A stretch of 64,000 bases of DNA, from assembly GCF_001043055.1 (NCBI RefSeq), contig NZ_JYLF01000001.1, forward strand, positions 496,001 to 560,000, given 5' to 3'. Shown here one piece after another: positions 9,612 to 18,405 of this stretch. The notes under the pieces are model-generated. The model was not told where the DNA came from, searched no databases, and saw only the letters and a program-made list of their open reading frames with translations. The first letter of the stretch is position 1; every line of letters begins with the position of its first letter. Origin of the DNA: Pseudomonas weihenstephanensis. Lineage in GTDB: Bacteria > Pseudomonadota > Gammaproteobacteria > Pseudomonadales > Pseudomonadaceae. Position numbers and translations under genes: made by a program.

Positions 9612-12600
9612 ATGTCGACACCTTCAATCTCCGCCCCCGTTTTACTGGAGCCTGTTTCACCGGTTCAAAAAGCGGTCAGTGCGCAATTCGCCAGCCGTGC
9701 ACGTATTGATACGGTTATTCGACAAATGCTGACGGCTGCGCTGCATGAGCGATTCCCAACGCTTACGCTCGATTTGTCCAGTACGCGTTTAGCGACGCCT
9801 AGGGTAGGTGGTGGGTGGGAGTTGCCGCTGTTCATTGACCGCGTGCTGGCCTGGTTGGTCGATGGTGCATCGCTGGATATCAGTCATGTTAGCCCGCACA
9901 ACTATTATTTTTTGTCTGACCCTGAAGGTAATCGACTTAAGCTCGCGCAGGGCTATGAAATCGACATGAAGGTCGTAGAAACACTCGTTAAAGAACTGTC
10001 CTGGAGTGTGCCGATAGGGCTTAAAAGCGCGTTGAGCCAATACTGGAGTGAGCAGACCGAAAACGGTATCAGCCGATGGCGGTGGCTGAGCAATGTACTT
10101 AAAGACACGTTGGCGATCAAAGCCGTGCAACAAACCGATTTCAGCGATGCTGAGTTAGAAACCTTGCGCCAGGTGCTTAATTTTCCGGATGGCAGCGACA
10201 GAGTCCGCCTTTACGGTGACCACGCTACTCGAGTTTATTACGTACAAACCACGCTCACTTTTGCGGGTACGAGCGGTTCGATCATTAACCCGCATCTGTT
10301 GCTGGTTCGTTACGCCGGCGGCCAAAACGTGCAGCCGCTGGTGATGATGTGTCTGCCAGACGGCGCTATCGAAACATTCAGTTCAGTGCAGGCGGTCGCT
10401 CAATCCAGAGCCGCGCTTGCTGAGTCACTGTATGTCGTTGAGGCGATTGTCACTAAACACTACGAAATTGACGGTGATGCCTTTGATGCTGAAGCGGCGT
10501 TAATACTCAGCAGGCATATGAGCCGACTTTCAGCACTGAAATTGCCCACTCAAACCGGTTTACAAGCGCTGGAGTCTGTCTGTTTCGCAATGACCGATAC
10601 CTCAAGCGCGTTCCTTAACGCGCCTACTGGCAGCGCTGATACCGTGAGCAGGCTGCAATCGTTACTGCCCCAGTGGCTAGCGAAAGCCTCTGCTGCGGAT
10701 CAGGCACTCTATCGTTCCTGGAGCCTGGCGTTGGCCAACGCCAAAAAAAGCGCGCAAGGGCAGAGCTACCTCACCGGTATTGCAGACATACATCGCTTTA
10801 CCATTGAGTCATTGAAACGACAGCTTGAGCGTGATCAGCAGCGTTTTGGGCATCAGCAAGCGAGCGAGCTTTCAAACGCATCCTTCGAGCCGGACGATAT
10901 TGAACTGACCTTCCTGCTCGTGGCAGGCACGTTGGCACCTGGCTCCACCCATGTGTCAGGTATTGCGCAGCAGGTGAAAATGACCCTGACGGAACTGGCC
11001 CTTAATAACCTCAGTGGCAAACCAAGGGGTGAAATCATCAGCGTGATGCACCGCCAGGGTTTGGCGCTCCCCGTTTGGCTCACGGCGCATTACATCACGC
11101 AACGCAATGGCTTGATCGAGACTGTCGACATTGGCAGGTATTACCCTGAAACACTCAAGCGCGAGCTACTGGGTGATGGTCAAGCGCGAATGGACCGCGA
11201 AAAGCTGTTTACTGAGCAACTCAGGTGGCAGTTACCCCTGCAAGCGCTGGAGTTGAGCCTAAAGAATGAAAGTGGGATCACTCCTGAAGGGGCGCGTTAT
11301 GTGGCAGCAGTCATGCAAACAAACGCCGATGCGCGCAGGGTCGATGGTCAGGAGGTAGTGATTCGCCATCTGGCACTTCTCAGTCATAGCGAAGCAAAAC
11401 CAGACATTGTCAGTAATATGTTCATTATTGAATCGATGCATCTAGACGTTGGGCCGTGTGTGTTGTATCGACCTCTTTACGACCAATCACTGCTGGAGTT
11501 TGCGTCGCGTGATGATTTGATGCGCGCTATCGCACAGTCAGGTGCGTTACAAACCAGTGTGCTGACCTGGTTAACCGACGCGGCCAGAACGATGTACGAC
11601 AATGAGGGATTCAAAGAGCCACATTACGTGCGTTTTACGTTAGAAGATGACTTTCCTGTGAGCGCATTTGTTAAGCCTCAACCGGCCAGCCTCGCGGTCA
11701 ATGGGGTCAATGACGAGCTGATGCAGCATTTACAAAACGGCACGTTACTGCCCTATCTCTATCAATTTAACGCGCTGTCGCTAACGCATCAGGCAGATCG
11801 CGACACGGTCTCTAATCGTGAAAGTCGTTGGCGTATTTTTTTAGAGGGCGCCAACCTGTTTTTAAACATCTTTCTGCTTCCCTATCTTCGCGGCCCGGTC
11901 ATGCTCACTGCCTGGTTTGTGTTGTTGCTGGATGCATTGCGCAGGGATATACCGGCGCTTCATAGCGATGATCCGGTTACCCGAGAGTTGGCACTGGTTG
12001 ATGTATTGCAAAACCTGGCGATGGTGCTGTTTCAATGGGGACCTGCCTTCACCGCTTCACCCACAAAACCGGGTGAAGGTGTCATTAAGCAACTACGACG
12101 GGCAGGCGTACCGCGCCGCGCCCCCCAAGAGTGGCCTCCTCGGCCATCAGCAAAAATCACCGAAGGGCCTGTAGTCCTGGCAGGCGAGTGGGAAAAAAGG
12201 CTGAGCAAGCACGTGGACTTTAGTTTTTCCAACGCCACTAACCGGCTAACGCCGAATCAGCGTCGAGCGCTACAGGCGCTCGCGGTTCCGGCCCCCGAGC
12301 CACTGCCGTCGCCCGAACAGTCAGGGGGGCAGGCGGGCCTCTACAACGTCCAACAGTCTTGGTATGCCTTGATAGATGAGGGTTTTTACCCCGTGCGAAT
12401 TGAGGCGGATCAGGTCGTTATCGTAGGTGGGCCCCACTTGCAGCGGGACCGCGCTGGCCGGTGGTCCCTGGACTTGAGGTTACGGTTGCGCGGTGGCGGA
12501 CCTACCCGGCAAGTTGCCGCATTGCGCGCACGTAAAGCCAAGCGTATCGCTGAGTTAGATGCCGAATACACGCTGTTTTTACACGAACACAAAGTTAAAC

Positions 12601-14342
12601 AGAAAAAAATAATGCTAGAAAACACGGTATTAAAAGCATTTGAAAATGACCCGCGCAGAACCGAGGATGAAGTCTTGGATCGCCGTGCACAATTTCTGAT
12701 GGACATCGAATCAGAAACTAACTTGATAGAGCGTGTGGTGATAAGCAACCAGGAACGCAATGAACTGGGTGTGGGATTTACACCTGAGCATGTGATAGCG
12801 CTCATTGAAAGCGTGATCAACAATGCCAGCGTCAGCTTGTCTCAGATTGAAAAAATAAGAGTGATTTTTAACGCGCGATGGGCAGAGATAACGGTGGCTC
12901 AGAGCGGTATGTCAGGCGACGTGTCGGCCTTGAATTTGGCGAGCATGGTGCACTTTAGGGCGCATATGAAAGCGCTGGTTGACCTTAACGATCAAAGCAT
13001 CCGCATGATCGACACGCTGGACAGAAATATTGCCGAACTCTCAACCGTCGGGCCTAAAGGTGTTGAAGCTGCTGAACGTCTACGCACAGAATATTCAGAT
13101 GAAACATTGACCTCACTCCAGTTGAAAAGTTTACAGATCGTGTGTTTGAAAACGATCAGTTTAAAAACGTTCGCTACCGAACGGGTCGTTCAGCTAAATG
13201 AGCATCTTGAACCGCTACGCGAACAGATCCAGACACACGATCAACTCAATAAAATTGAGCTGGACGCTCGCGAGCGTCTTGACGTGTTGGGCAGCTTGCT
13301 TGAGCAATATGGCAAAGCCCTGGATGCATTACTGAATATTCAAAAAGTGAGTGTTGAAGAGCTGGAGGGAGACACCTATCAACGGCTCATTGATTTGGTG
13401 GCAGGTTTCTACAAAGACGTTGAGCAGCAACTGGCAGCGGAGTTAAAACCCCTTGAGTCAATGCCCGTAAAAATCAAAAAAAACAAGCCTAAACTGTCTG
13501 AACGCCCCCTTAAACGCATCATTAAAACGCGCAATAAGGGGCAACTGATCGGTGACTTAAAACTGTCAACAGACGGGGCCGGTATCGAGACTATCGAGGT
13601 GCGTTCAGATCGGGACAATGAATTGTTTTCTACCTATATCAGGGATGGCGACACCTGGAATGCAGTCCCCGTCGAGCGGCCCGCAGAGCCTTTGCCATTC
13701 AAACGTAGCCTGTCAGATATCAAGGGTGAAGCCCGCAAGTTGTATGGCATGGCGCAGGTCCACTTAACGCGCGCAGAGGGCCTGCTTAATAGTGCGAGGT
13801 ACCCGCAAGAAGCTGAAGAAACCTTAGTGCATGTGGCGGATCGCTTGAATAAATCGGCCTCCGAACTCGAACGAGTGATTGGGACCGATACCGAAAGCTG
13901 GCGCCAAAGGGACGATCAGGAGTTGGTCGGTAGCATGCGCGAGAGGGCCCTGGATATGCGTGCCAAAGCATTCGATTTGCGCATACGGCTCAGTCTTAAA
14001 CTGCCGCCCACCCACGGCAATCTTCAATACCTGCTTGAGCTGCACCGTGTCACCGTTTCGCTGTTCAGAGCCCGCAAACGGCTTAAACGAGACTTTATTG
14101 ATGAGTACGCTATAAAAGACACGGACGGTAACTTCTTGTGGTGCGCGCACTTTCATTACAAAGATGCAAATAAATCAAAAAATGAGTATGAGGTTGCGCA
14201 CCTGAAAGTCTGGAGCCAGCGCACCGATGACTACTGGGCACTCAAAGAAAACGCGCGAAATCAGTATGAAGTGGTTGAGGTGTATCGAAGTGAAATCGGC
14301 AGGGATCTTGCGCAACGCTGGTTCTTGCCTTTGGCGCCCTGA
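9612..14342 (+). CDS. Very large DUF6543 (dermonecrotic toxin domain) protein
   Basis: ATG 9612 follows AAGGGA and gives a 1576-residue product. Its N-terminal half matches my memory of the Pseudomonas DUF6543 'dermonecrotic toxin domain' proteins: LHERFPTLTLDLSS, SPHNYYFLS, GYEIDMKVVETLVKEL, LLLVRYAGG. A hydrophobic stretch near residues 745-785 (NLFLNIFLLPYLRGPVML, then AWFVLLLDAL) may insert in a membrane. The region after it, about 970-1320, is Lys/Glu/Arg-rich and predicted helical or coiled. The C-terminus (FLWCAHFHYKD to YRSEIGRDLAQRWF) is a conserved tail of these proteins. No signal peptide is visible, and no secretion or immunity gene lies next to it. Role in toxicity is inferred from family name only. 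Confidence 0.75.
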   Translation: MSTPSISAPVLLEPVSPVQKAVSAQFASRARIDTVIRQMLTAALHERFPTLTLDLSSTRLATPRVGGGWELPLFIDRVLAWLVDGASLDISHVSPHNYYFLSDPEGNRLKLAQGYEIDMKVVETLVKELSWSVPIGLKSALSQYWSEQTENGISRWRWLSNVLKDTLAIKAVQQTDFSDAELETLRQVLNFPDGSDRVRLYGDHATRVYYVQTTLTFAGTSGSIINPHLLLVRYAGGQNVQPLVMMCLPDGAIETFSSVQAVAQSRAALAESLYVVEAIVTKHYEIDGDAFDAEAALILSRHMSRLSALKLPTQTGLQALESVCFAMTDTSSAFLNAPTGSADTVSRLQSLLPQWLAKASAADQALYRSWSLALANAKKSAQGQSYLTGIADIHRFTIESLKRQLERDQQRFGHQQASELSNASFEPDDIELTFLLVAGTLAPGSTHVSGIAQQVKMTLTELALNNLSGKPRGEIISVMHRQGLALPVWLTAHYITQRNGLIETVDIGRYYPETLKRELLGDGQARMDREKLFTEQLRWQLPLQALELSLKNESGITPEGARYVAAVMQTNADARRVDGQEVVIRHLALLSHSEAKPDIVSNMFIIESMHLDVGPCVLYRPLYDQSLLEFASRDDLMRAIAQSGALQTSVLTWLTDAARTMYDNEGFKEPHYVRFTLEDDFPVSAFVKPQPASLAVNGVNDELMQHLQNGTLLPYLYQFNALSLTHQADRDTVSNRESRWRIFLEGANLFLNIFLLPYLRGPVMLTAWFVLLLDALRRDIPALHSDDPVTRELALVDVLQNLAMVLFQWGPAFTASPTKPGEGVIKQLRRAGVPRRAPQEWPPRPSAKITEGPVVLAGEWEKRLSKHVDFSFSNATNRLTPNQRRALQALAVPAPEPLPSPEQSGGQAGLYNVQQSWYALIDEGFYPVRIEADQVVIVGGPHLQRDRAGRWSLDLRLRLRGGGPTRQVAALRARKAKRIAELDAEYTLFLHEHKVKQKKIMLENTVLKAFENDPRRTEDEVLDRRAQFLMDIESETNLIERVVISNQERNELGVGFTPEHVIALIESVINNASVSLSQIEKIRVIFNARWAEITVAQSGMSGDVSALNLASMVHFRAHMKALVDLNDQSIRMIDTLDRNIAELSTVGPKGVEAAERLRTEYSDETLTSLQLKSLQIVCLKTISLKTFATERVVQLNEHLEPLREQIQTHDQLNKIELDARERLDVLGSLLEQYGKALDALLNIQKVSVEELEGDTYQRLIDLVAGFYKDVEQQLAAELKPLESMPVKIKKNKPKLSERPLKRIIKTRNKGQLIGDLKLSTDGAGIETIEVRSDRDNELFSTYIRDGDTWNAVPVERPAEPLPFKRSLSDIKGEARKLYGMAQVHLTRAEGLLNSARYPQEAEETLVHVADRLNKSASELERVIGTDTESWRQRDDQELVGSMRERALDMRAKAFDLRIRLSLKLPPTHGNLQYLLELHRVTVSLFRARKRLKRDFIDEYAIKDTDGNFLWCAHFHYKDANKSKNEYEVAHLKVWSQRTDDYWALKENARNQYEVVEVYRSEIGRDLAQRWFLPLAP

Positions 14343-14480
14343 CCGACAGCCTTGGCCGAGGGATGAGTTGCTCGTACCAGAGGTTGCGCATTAAGGAATT
14401 TTTATCGACGCCTCTGGCGCAGCTATCCTGCGAGCCGTTAAGGTGCGTCCAAAGAAAAACATAAATGAAGGGGGGACGCT

Positions 14481-14759
14481 ATGAAGGTGCTTTGGGGGCT
14501 GGGGAAAGTCTTGACCCTATTGTTCTGGGTTGTTGTTGTCATCAACGTGTTCAGCCCACTGATCAACCCGTTCGATTTACTGATTAATCTGGCAGGCAGC
14601 TTGCTGCTGTTGACGCACGTACTTGAACTGTTGCTGTTTAACGGCAGTTTGAAACAGCGGCCGCACCCTTGGCGTGATCGTCTGAACATCCTGTTGGTGG
14701 GCATCTTCCACTTGCAAACCCTTCGCTCCACTTCAGAACAAGGCGCTCATCATGCGTAA
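14481..14759 (+). CDS. DUF1145 family small membrane protein
   Basis: This 92-residue protein has two or three hydrophobic segments (LWGLGKVLTLLFWVVVVINV; LLINLAGSLLLLTHVLELLL). They are followed by a basic loop (KQRPHPWRDRL) and a short amphipathic end (ILLVGIFHLQTL). This is the DUF1145 pattern; the function is unknown. AAGGGGGG lies just before the ATG. The last eight bases overlap the start of the collagen-like gene, so translation of the two is probably coupled. Confidence 0.85.
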   Translation: MKVLWGLGKVLTLLFWVVVVINVFSPLINPFDLLINLAGSLLLLTHVLELLLFNGSLKQRPHPWRDRLNILLVGIFHLQTLRSTSEQGAHHA

Positions 14760-15510
14760 GTTATGTTTACTGGTCGCCCTGTGCAGCCCCTTTGTGCATG
14801 CCGAATCGGTCAAGGTTGACCCCAACACCTTGATGCGCCTGCCCGCCAATGCCAGTGTGTTGCAGCTGGAAGCGCTAGAGGTCGCGGATTACGGCACCTT
14901 GTTGATCCCGGCGGGTGTTACACAGGTCAACATTGATCAATTGCGTTTGGGTCATGAAGCGCGCATTACCATCGTGCCCGCCGAACGGGCCATTGAGTTG
15001 CGGGCAGCGTATGCAGAGTTTGGCGAAGGCAGCCAAATCAACGCCCGCGGCGCGGCGGGTACCTATGAGAAACCGGCTCGGCCCGCGCGTGATTTGAGCC
15101 TGCGCTTTGATGCGTTACAAGCCGCAGAACTGTCTATTGATGCCCGTGGCGGTACCGGCGCTCCTGGCTTTGCCGGCTTGGACGGTGGTAACGGCGAGGC
15201 GCCGGGTTGTACGTGGGGTTCGGCAGGTTCGGGCTTCAATGGACAAAACGGCGGCAACGGCCAGCAGGGCGCCCCCGGTGCACAGGTGCGTGTAGAGCTG
15301 CCGCGTGACTTTCCTGATGACTTGATCAAAGTGCGCGTCGACGGCGGTGCTGGCGGCAAACCGGGTGTGGCCGGGCGCGCAGGATCAGGCGGCAAATCCA
15401 AGGGTTGCTTGGTGTATCGCACTGACGGCGCTAAGTCGGGCCGTCCAGGGTTGGCCGGTGAACCGGGTGAAGCAGGTTCAGCTGGCGCAGTAACCATCCA
15501 GCGCCTGTAA
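14752..15510 (+). CDS. Secreted collagen-like glycine-rich protein
   Basis: A 252-residue protein with a Sec signal peptide (MRKLCLLVALCSPFVHA). A beta-rich domain follows (residues about 18-125). Two Gly-X-Y-like tracts come next: GGTGAPGFAGLDGGNGEAPG onward (about 134-180), and GGAGGKPGVAGRAGSGG plus SGRPGLAGEPGEAGSAG (about 200-247). Each tract has one Cys (GCTWG and KGCLVY), allowing a disulfide between the arms. Collagen-like bacterial proteins are often surface-exposed, but the tracts here are short and interrupted, so a stable triple helix is not assured. Confidence 0.8.
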   Translation: MRKLCLLVALCSPFVHAESVKVDPNTLMRLPANASVLQLEALEVADYGTLLIPAGVTQVNIDQLRLGHEARITIVPAERAIELRAAYAEFGEGSQINARGAAGTYEKPARPARDLSLRFDALQAAELSIDARGGTGAPGFAGLDGGNGEAPGCTWGSAGSGFNGQNGGNGQQGAPGAQVRVELPRDFPDDLIKVRVDGGAGGKPGVAGRAGSGGKSKGCLVYRTDGAKSGRPGLAGEPGEAGSAGAVTIQRL

Positions 15511-15520
15511 AAGCGCGCGC

Positions 15521-15553
15521 CGTAGTGGCTGGCAAGGTACGAAGGCTGCGAGC
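15521..15553. repeat. Degenerate REP-like element (family 2)
   Basis: CGTAGTGGCTGGCAAGGTAC then GAAGGCTGCGAGC keeps the GTAG...GGCTGCGA frame of the elements at 25131 and 62291 with several changes. It lies between the collagen-like and copD-like genes. Confidence 0.35.
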
Positions 15554-15597
15554 TGTTGCATGATCGTTAGGCGGTCCTCATGCAACGGCCGCAGGCG

Positions 15598-16068
15598 TTA
15601 AAACACCGGGCGCGCTGCCGCAATGGCCACCAGCACCAGCCCCACAATCAAATTGCACCCCACCAATCGGCGAATTTTCCCCATCACCGCTGCGCCCGTT
15701 GCCCACTGCTCAGATTCCACAGCCTTGCGCAGTTCAGGCAATTGCAGCGATTGAATCCGGATAAATAACGCCACCATCACGATGTACAGTCCCATCATGA
15801 TCTGCACATAACGCGGCGCGGTTTCGAAACCGTTAAAGCGGATTTGCAACAGGCCCACACCGCTTATCGGCAAAATCACGACGGCCACCCAGACCCACCC
15901 AAAAAAACGCTGAAAGACCTCGACCCACAGTTTTAGCCTCACCGGGCCGTCAAGGGCCGCCACGCTGGCGGGGCGCAGGATCATCCAGGCAAAAAACATC
16001 CCGCCCACCCAGATCAGGGCGGCCAAAACATGCAGGCTGTAGGCAAGGGCAAGGGCAAAGGCGGTCAT
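15598..16068 (-). CDS. CopD-family integral membrane protein
   Basis: A 156-residue protein with four hydrophobic segments: SLHVLAALIWVGGMFFAWMI, WVWVAVVILPISGVGLL, VQIMMGLYIVMVALFI and LVGCNLIVGLVLVAIAA. HVLAALIWVGGMFF at the first helix is the CopD/PCu domain signature, seen in inner-membrane copper-import proteins and related heme-type proteins. No copper gene is next to it, so copper transport is only the family suggestion. It is divergent from dinG, which starts 97 bases away. Confidence 0.8.
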   Translation of the reverse strand: MTAFALALAYSLHVLAALIWVGGMFFAWMILRPASVAALDGPVRLKLWVEVFQRFFGWVWVAVVILPISGVGLLQIRFNGFETAPRYVQIMMGLYIVMVALFIRIQSLQLPELRKAVESEQWATGAAVMGKIRRLVGCNLIVGLVLVAIAAARPVF

Positions 16069-16165
16069 GAGGTACTCCGTGCGGCGCGGGATGAATTAGC
16101 GGGGTATGATAGCGGCCATTCGAACCACTGAAAATTTATCCAGCGTTTCTCGCGCCCGAAGAACC

Positions 16166-18310
16166 ATGATTAGTACCGAACTCAAATCCCAGATCCAGGG
16201 CGCATACTCGCGTTTTCTCGAAGCCAAGAGCCTCAAACCACGCTACGGCCAGCGGTTGATGATCGCTGAAGTGGCCAAGGTGCTCGGCGACATTGACACC
16301 GATGAAGAAGGCCACCGCAGTGGCGAACCGGCCGTGGTCGCTGTAGAAGCGGGCACTGGCACCGGTAAAACCGTGGCTTACAGCCTGGCGGCGATTCCTA
16401 CGGCCAAGGCCGCCGGCAAGCGTCTGGTCATCGCCACGGCGACCGTGGCCCTGCAAGAGCAGATCGTCTACAAAGACCTGCCTGACCTGATGCGCAACAG
16501 CGGGTTGAATTTCAGTTTCGCGCTGGCCAAAGGCCGTGGGCGCTACATGTGCTTGTCCAAGCTCGACATGCTGCTACAAGAAGGCCACGCCCAAACGGCG
16601 ACCGCGCAGCTGTTCGAAGAGGAAGGCTTCAAGATTGAAGTCGACGAAGCCAGCCAAAAACTGTTCACCAGCATGATCGAAAAACTGGCGGGCAATAAGT
16701 GGGACGGTGACCGCGACAGTTGGCCTCAGGCCCTCGAAGACCAGGATTGGGCGCGTCTGACCACCGACCATAGCCAATGCACCAACCGGCATTGCCCCAA
16801 TTTTGGCCAATGCGCCTTTTACAAGGCCCGCGAAGGCATGAGCAAAGTGGACGTGATCGTGACCAATCACGACATGGTGCTGGCAGACCTGGCCCTGGGC
16901 GGCGGCGCGGTGTTGCCCGACCCGCGTGACACGCTGTACGTGTTCGACGAAGGTCACCACCTGCCGGACAAAGCCATCGGTCACTTTGCGCATTACACGC
17001 GTTTGCGCTCGACCGCCGACTGGCTGGAGCAGACTGCCAAGAACCTTACCAAGCTGCTGGCGCAACACCCGTTGCCGGGCGACTTGGGGCGCTTGCTGGA
17101 GCAAGTGCCTGAGCTGGCCAAAGAGATCAAGGCACAACAGCATTTCATGTTCACCACCTGCGAGCAAATCGCTGACTTCAAGGTCGGTGAAGAGCCTGAA
17201 GGTCGTGAGCGCCCGCGCCATCGTTTTGTCGGGGGATTGATACCCGAGCACATGCGCGAAATGGGCATCGAACTGAAAAAAGGTTTCTCGCGCCTCACCG
17301 ACCTGTTCACCCGTTTGACCGAAATCCTCAAAGACGGCATGGACGGTGAGGTCAGTATCGGCATCACCAGCAATCAGGCTGAAGAGTGGTACCCATTGTT
17401 TGGCAGCTTGCTATCCCGCGCCCAAGGTAATTGGGAGCTGTGGACGGCCTTCACCACCGAAGACCCTGAAGACAACCCGCCGATGGCGCGCTGGCTGACC
17501 CTGGCTGAAAGCGGCTCGTTGTTTGACATTGAGGTCAACGCCAGCCCGATTCTGGCCGCTGAAATGCTGCGTCGTAATCTGTGGAACGTGGCGTATGGGG
17601 CGCTGGTGACCTCGGCCACGTTAACCGCTCTGGGCACATTTGATCGCTTTCGTATGCGTGCCGGCCTGCCCAAAAAGGCCGTGACGGCGGTAGTGCCAAG
17701 CCCGTTTCATCATGCCGATGCAGGGGTGTTGCGAGTGCCCGACCTCAAGGCTGACCCGCGTGATGCCACGGCCCACACGGCTGCGATCATTCGCGAACTG
17801 CCAGGGTTGGTCGAAGGTTCGAAAGGCACGCTGGTGCTGTTTTCATCGCGCAAGCAAATGCAGGACGTGTTCGACGGGCTGGAGCGCGACTGGCGCAAGC
17901 AGGTGTTCATTCAGGGCAATCTGTCCAAGCAGGAAACACTCAACAAGCACAAGGCGCGGGTCGACGGCGGCGACTCCAGTGTGCTGTTTGGCCTGGCCAG
18001 TTTTGCCGAAGGCGTGGACTTGCCCGGCGCCTACTGTGAGCACGTGGTCATTGCCAAAATCCCGTTCTCAGTGCCTGACGATCCCGTTGAAGCGGCACTG
18101 GCGGAATGGATTGAAGCGCGCGGTGGCAACCCGTTCATGGAAATATCCGTGCCCGATGCCTCGCTCAAACTGGTGCAGGCTTGCGGGCGCCTGCTGCGCA
18201 CCGAGCAGGATCGCGGGACGATCACGTTGCTGGATCGACGACTGGTCACCCAACGTTATGGCAAGGCGATTTTGAATGCCTTGCCGCCTTTCCGGCGCGA
18301 AATTTCTTAA
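16166..18310 (+). CDS. dinG: ATP-dependent DNA helicase DinG (XPD-like, Fe-S)
   Basis: DinG unwinds 5'-tailed duplexes, R-loops and forks, using ATP and a 4Fe-4S cluster. The 714-residue product has Walker A GTGTGKT near residue 68 and cysteines 129, 205, 210 and 216 (the last three in CTNRHCPNFGQC) as cluster ligands. The motif II box is DEGHH, and helicase motif VI is in VQACGRLLRTEQDRG. I chose ATG 16166 because it gives the standard MISTELK N-terminus. I looked for a LexA box upstream and did not find a good one. Confidence 0.95.
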   Translation: MISTELKSQIQGAYSRFLEAKSLKPRYGQRLMIAEVAKVLGDIDTDEEGHRSGEPAVVAVEAGTGTGKTVAYSLAAIPTAKAAGKRLVIATATVALQEQIVYKDLPDLMRNSGLNFSFALAKGRGRYMCLSKLDMLLQEGHAQTATAQLFEEEGFKIEVDEASQKLFTSMIEKLAGNKWDGDRDSWPQALEDQDWARLTTDHSQCTNRHCPNFGQCAFYKAREGMSKVDVIVTNHDMVLADLALGGGAVLPDPRDTLYVFDEGHHLPDKAIGHFAHYTRLRSTADWLEQTAKNLTKLLAQHPLPGDLGRLLEQVPELAKEIKAQQHFMFTTCEQIADFKVGEEPEGRERPRHRFVGGLIPEHMREMGIELKKGFSRLTDLFTRLTEILKDGMDGEVSIGITSNQAEEWYPLFGSLLSRAQGNWELWTAFTTEDPEDNPPMARWLTLAESGSLFDIEVNASPILAAEMLRRNLWNVAYGALVTSATLTALGTFDRFRMRAGLPKKAVTAVVPSPFHHADAGVLRVPDLKADPRDATAHTAAIIRELPGLVEGSKGTLVLFSSRKQMQDVFDGLERDWRKQVFIQGNLSKQETLNKHKARVDGGDSSVLFGLASFAEGVDLPGAYCEHVVIAKIPFSVPDDPVEAALAEWIEARGGNPFMEISVPDASLKLVQACGRLLRTEQDRGTITLLDRRLVTQRYGKAILNALPPFRREIS

Positions 18311-18405
18311 GTGCAAGTCGGCCATATGGCCGATTTTGCTGTCTATGCTTTGTCTTTCACCACCTTACAGGCCGCTTATCGGTCGTCAGGGAGAACCACT
18401 GTCTT

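Noticed and set aside
14343..14400. Sigma-54 promoter before the DUF1145 gene
   Set aside because: The GG and GC pairs are 16 rather than 12 bases apart.
16069..16165. Possible LexA box upstream of dinG
   Set aside because: No CTGT-N8-ACAG within the 97-base gap.
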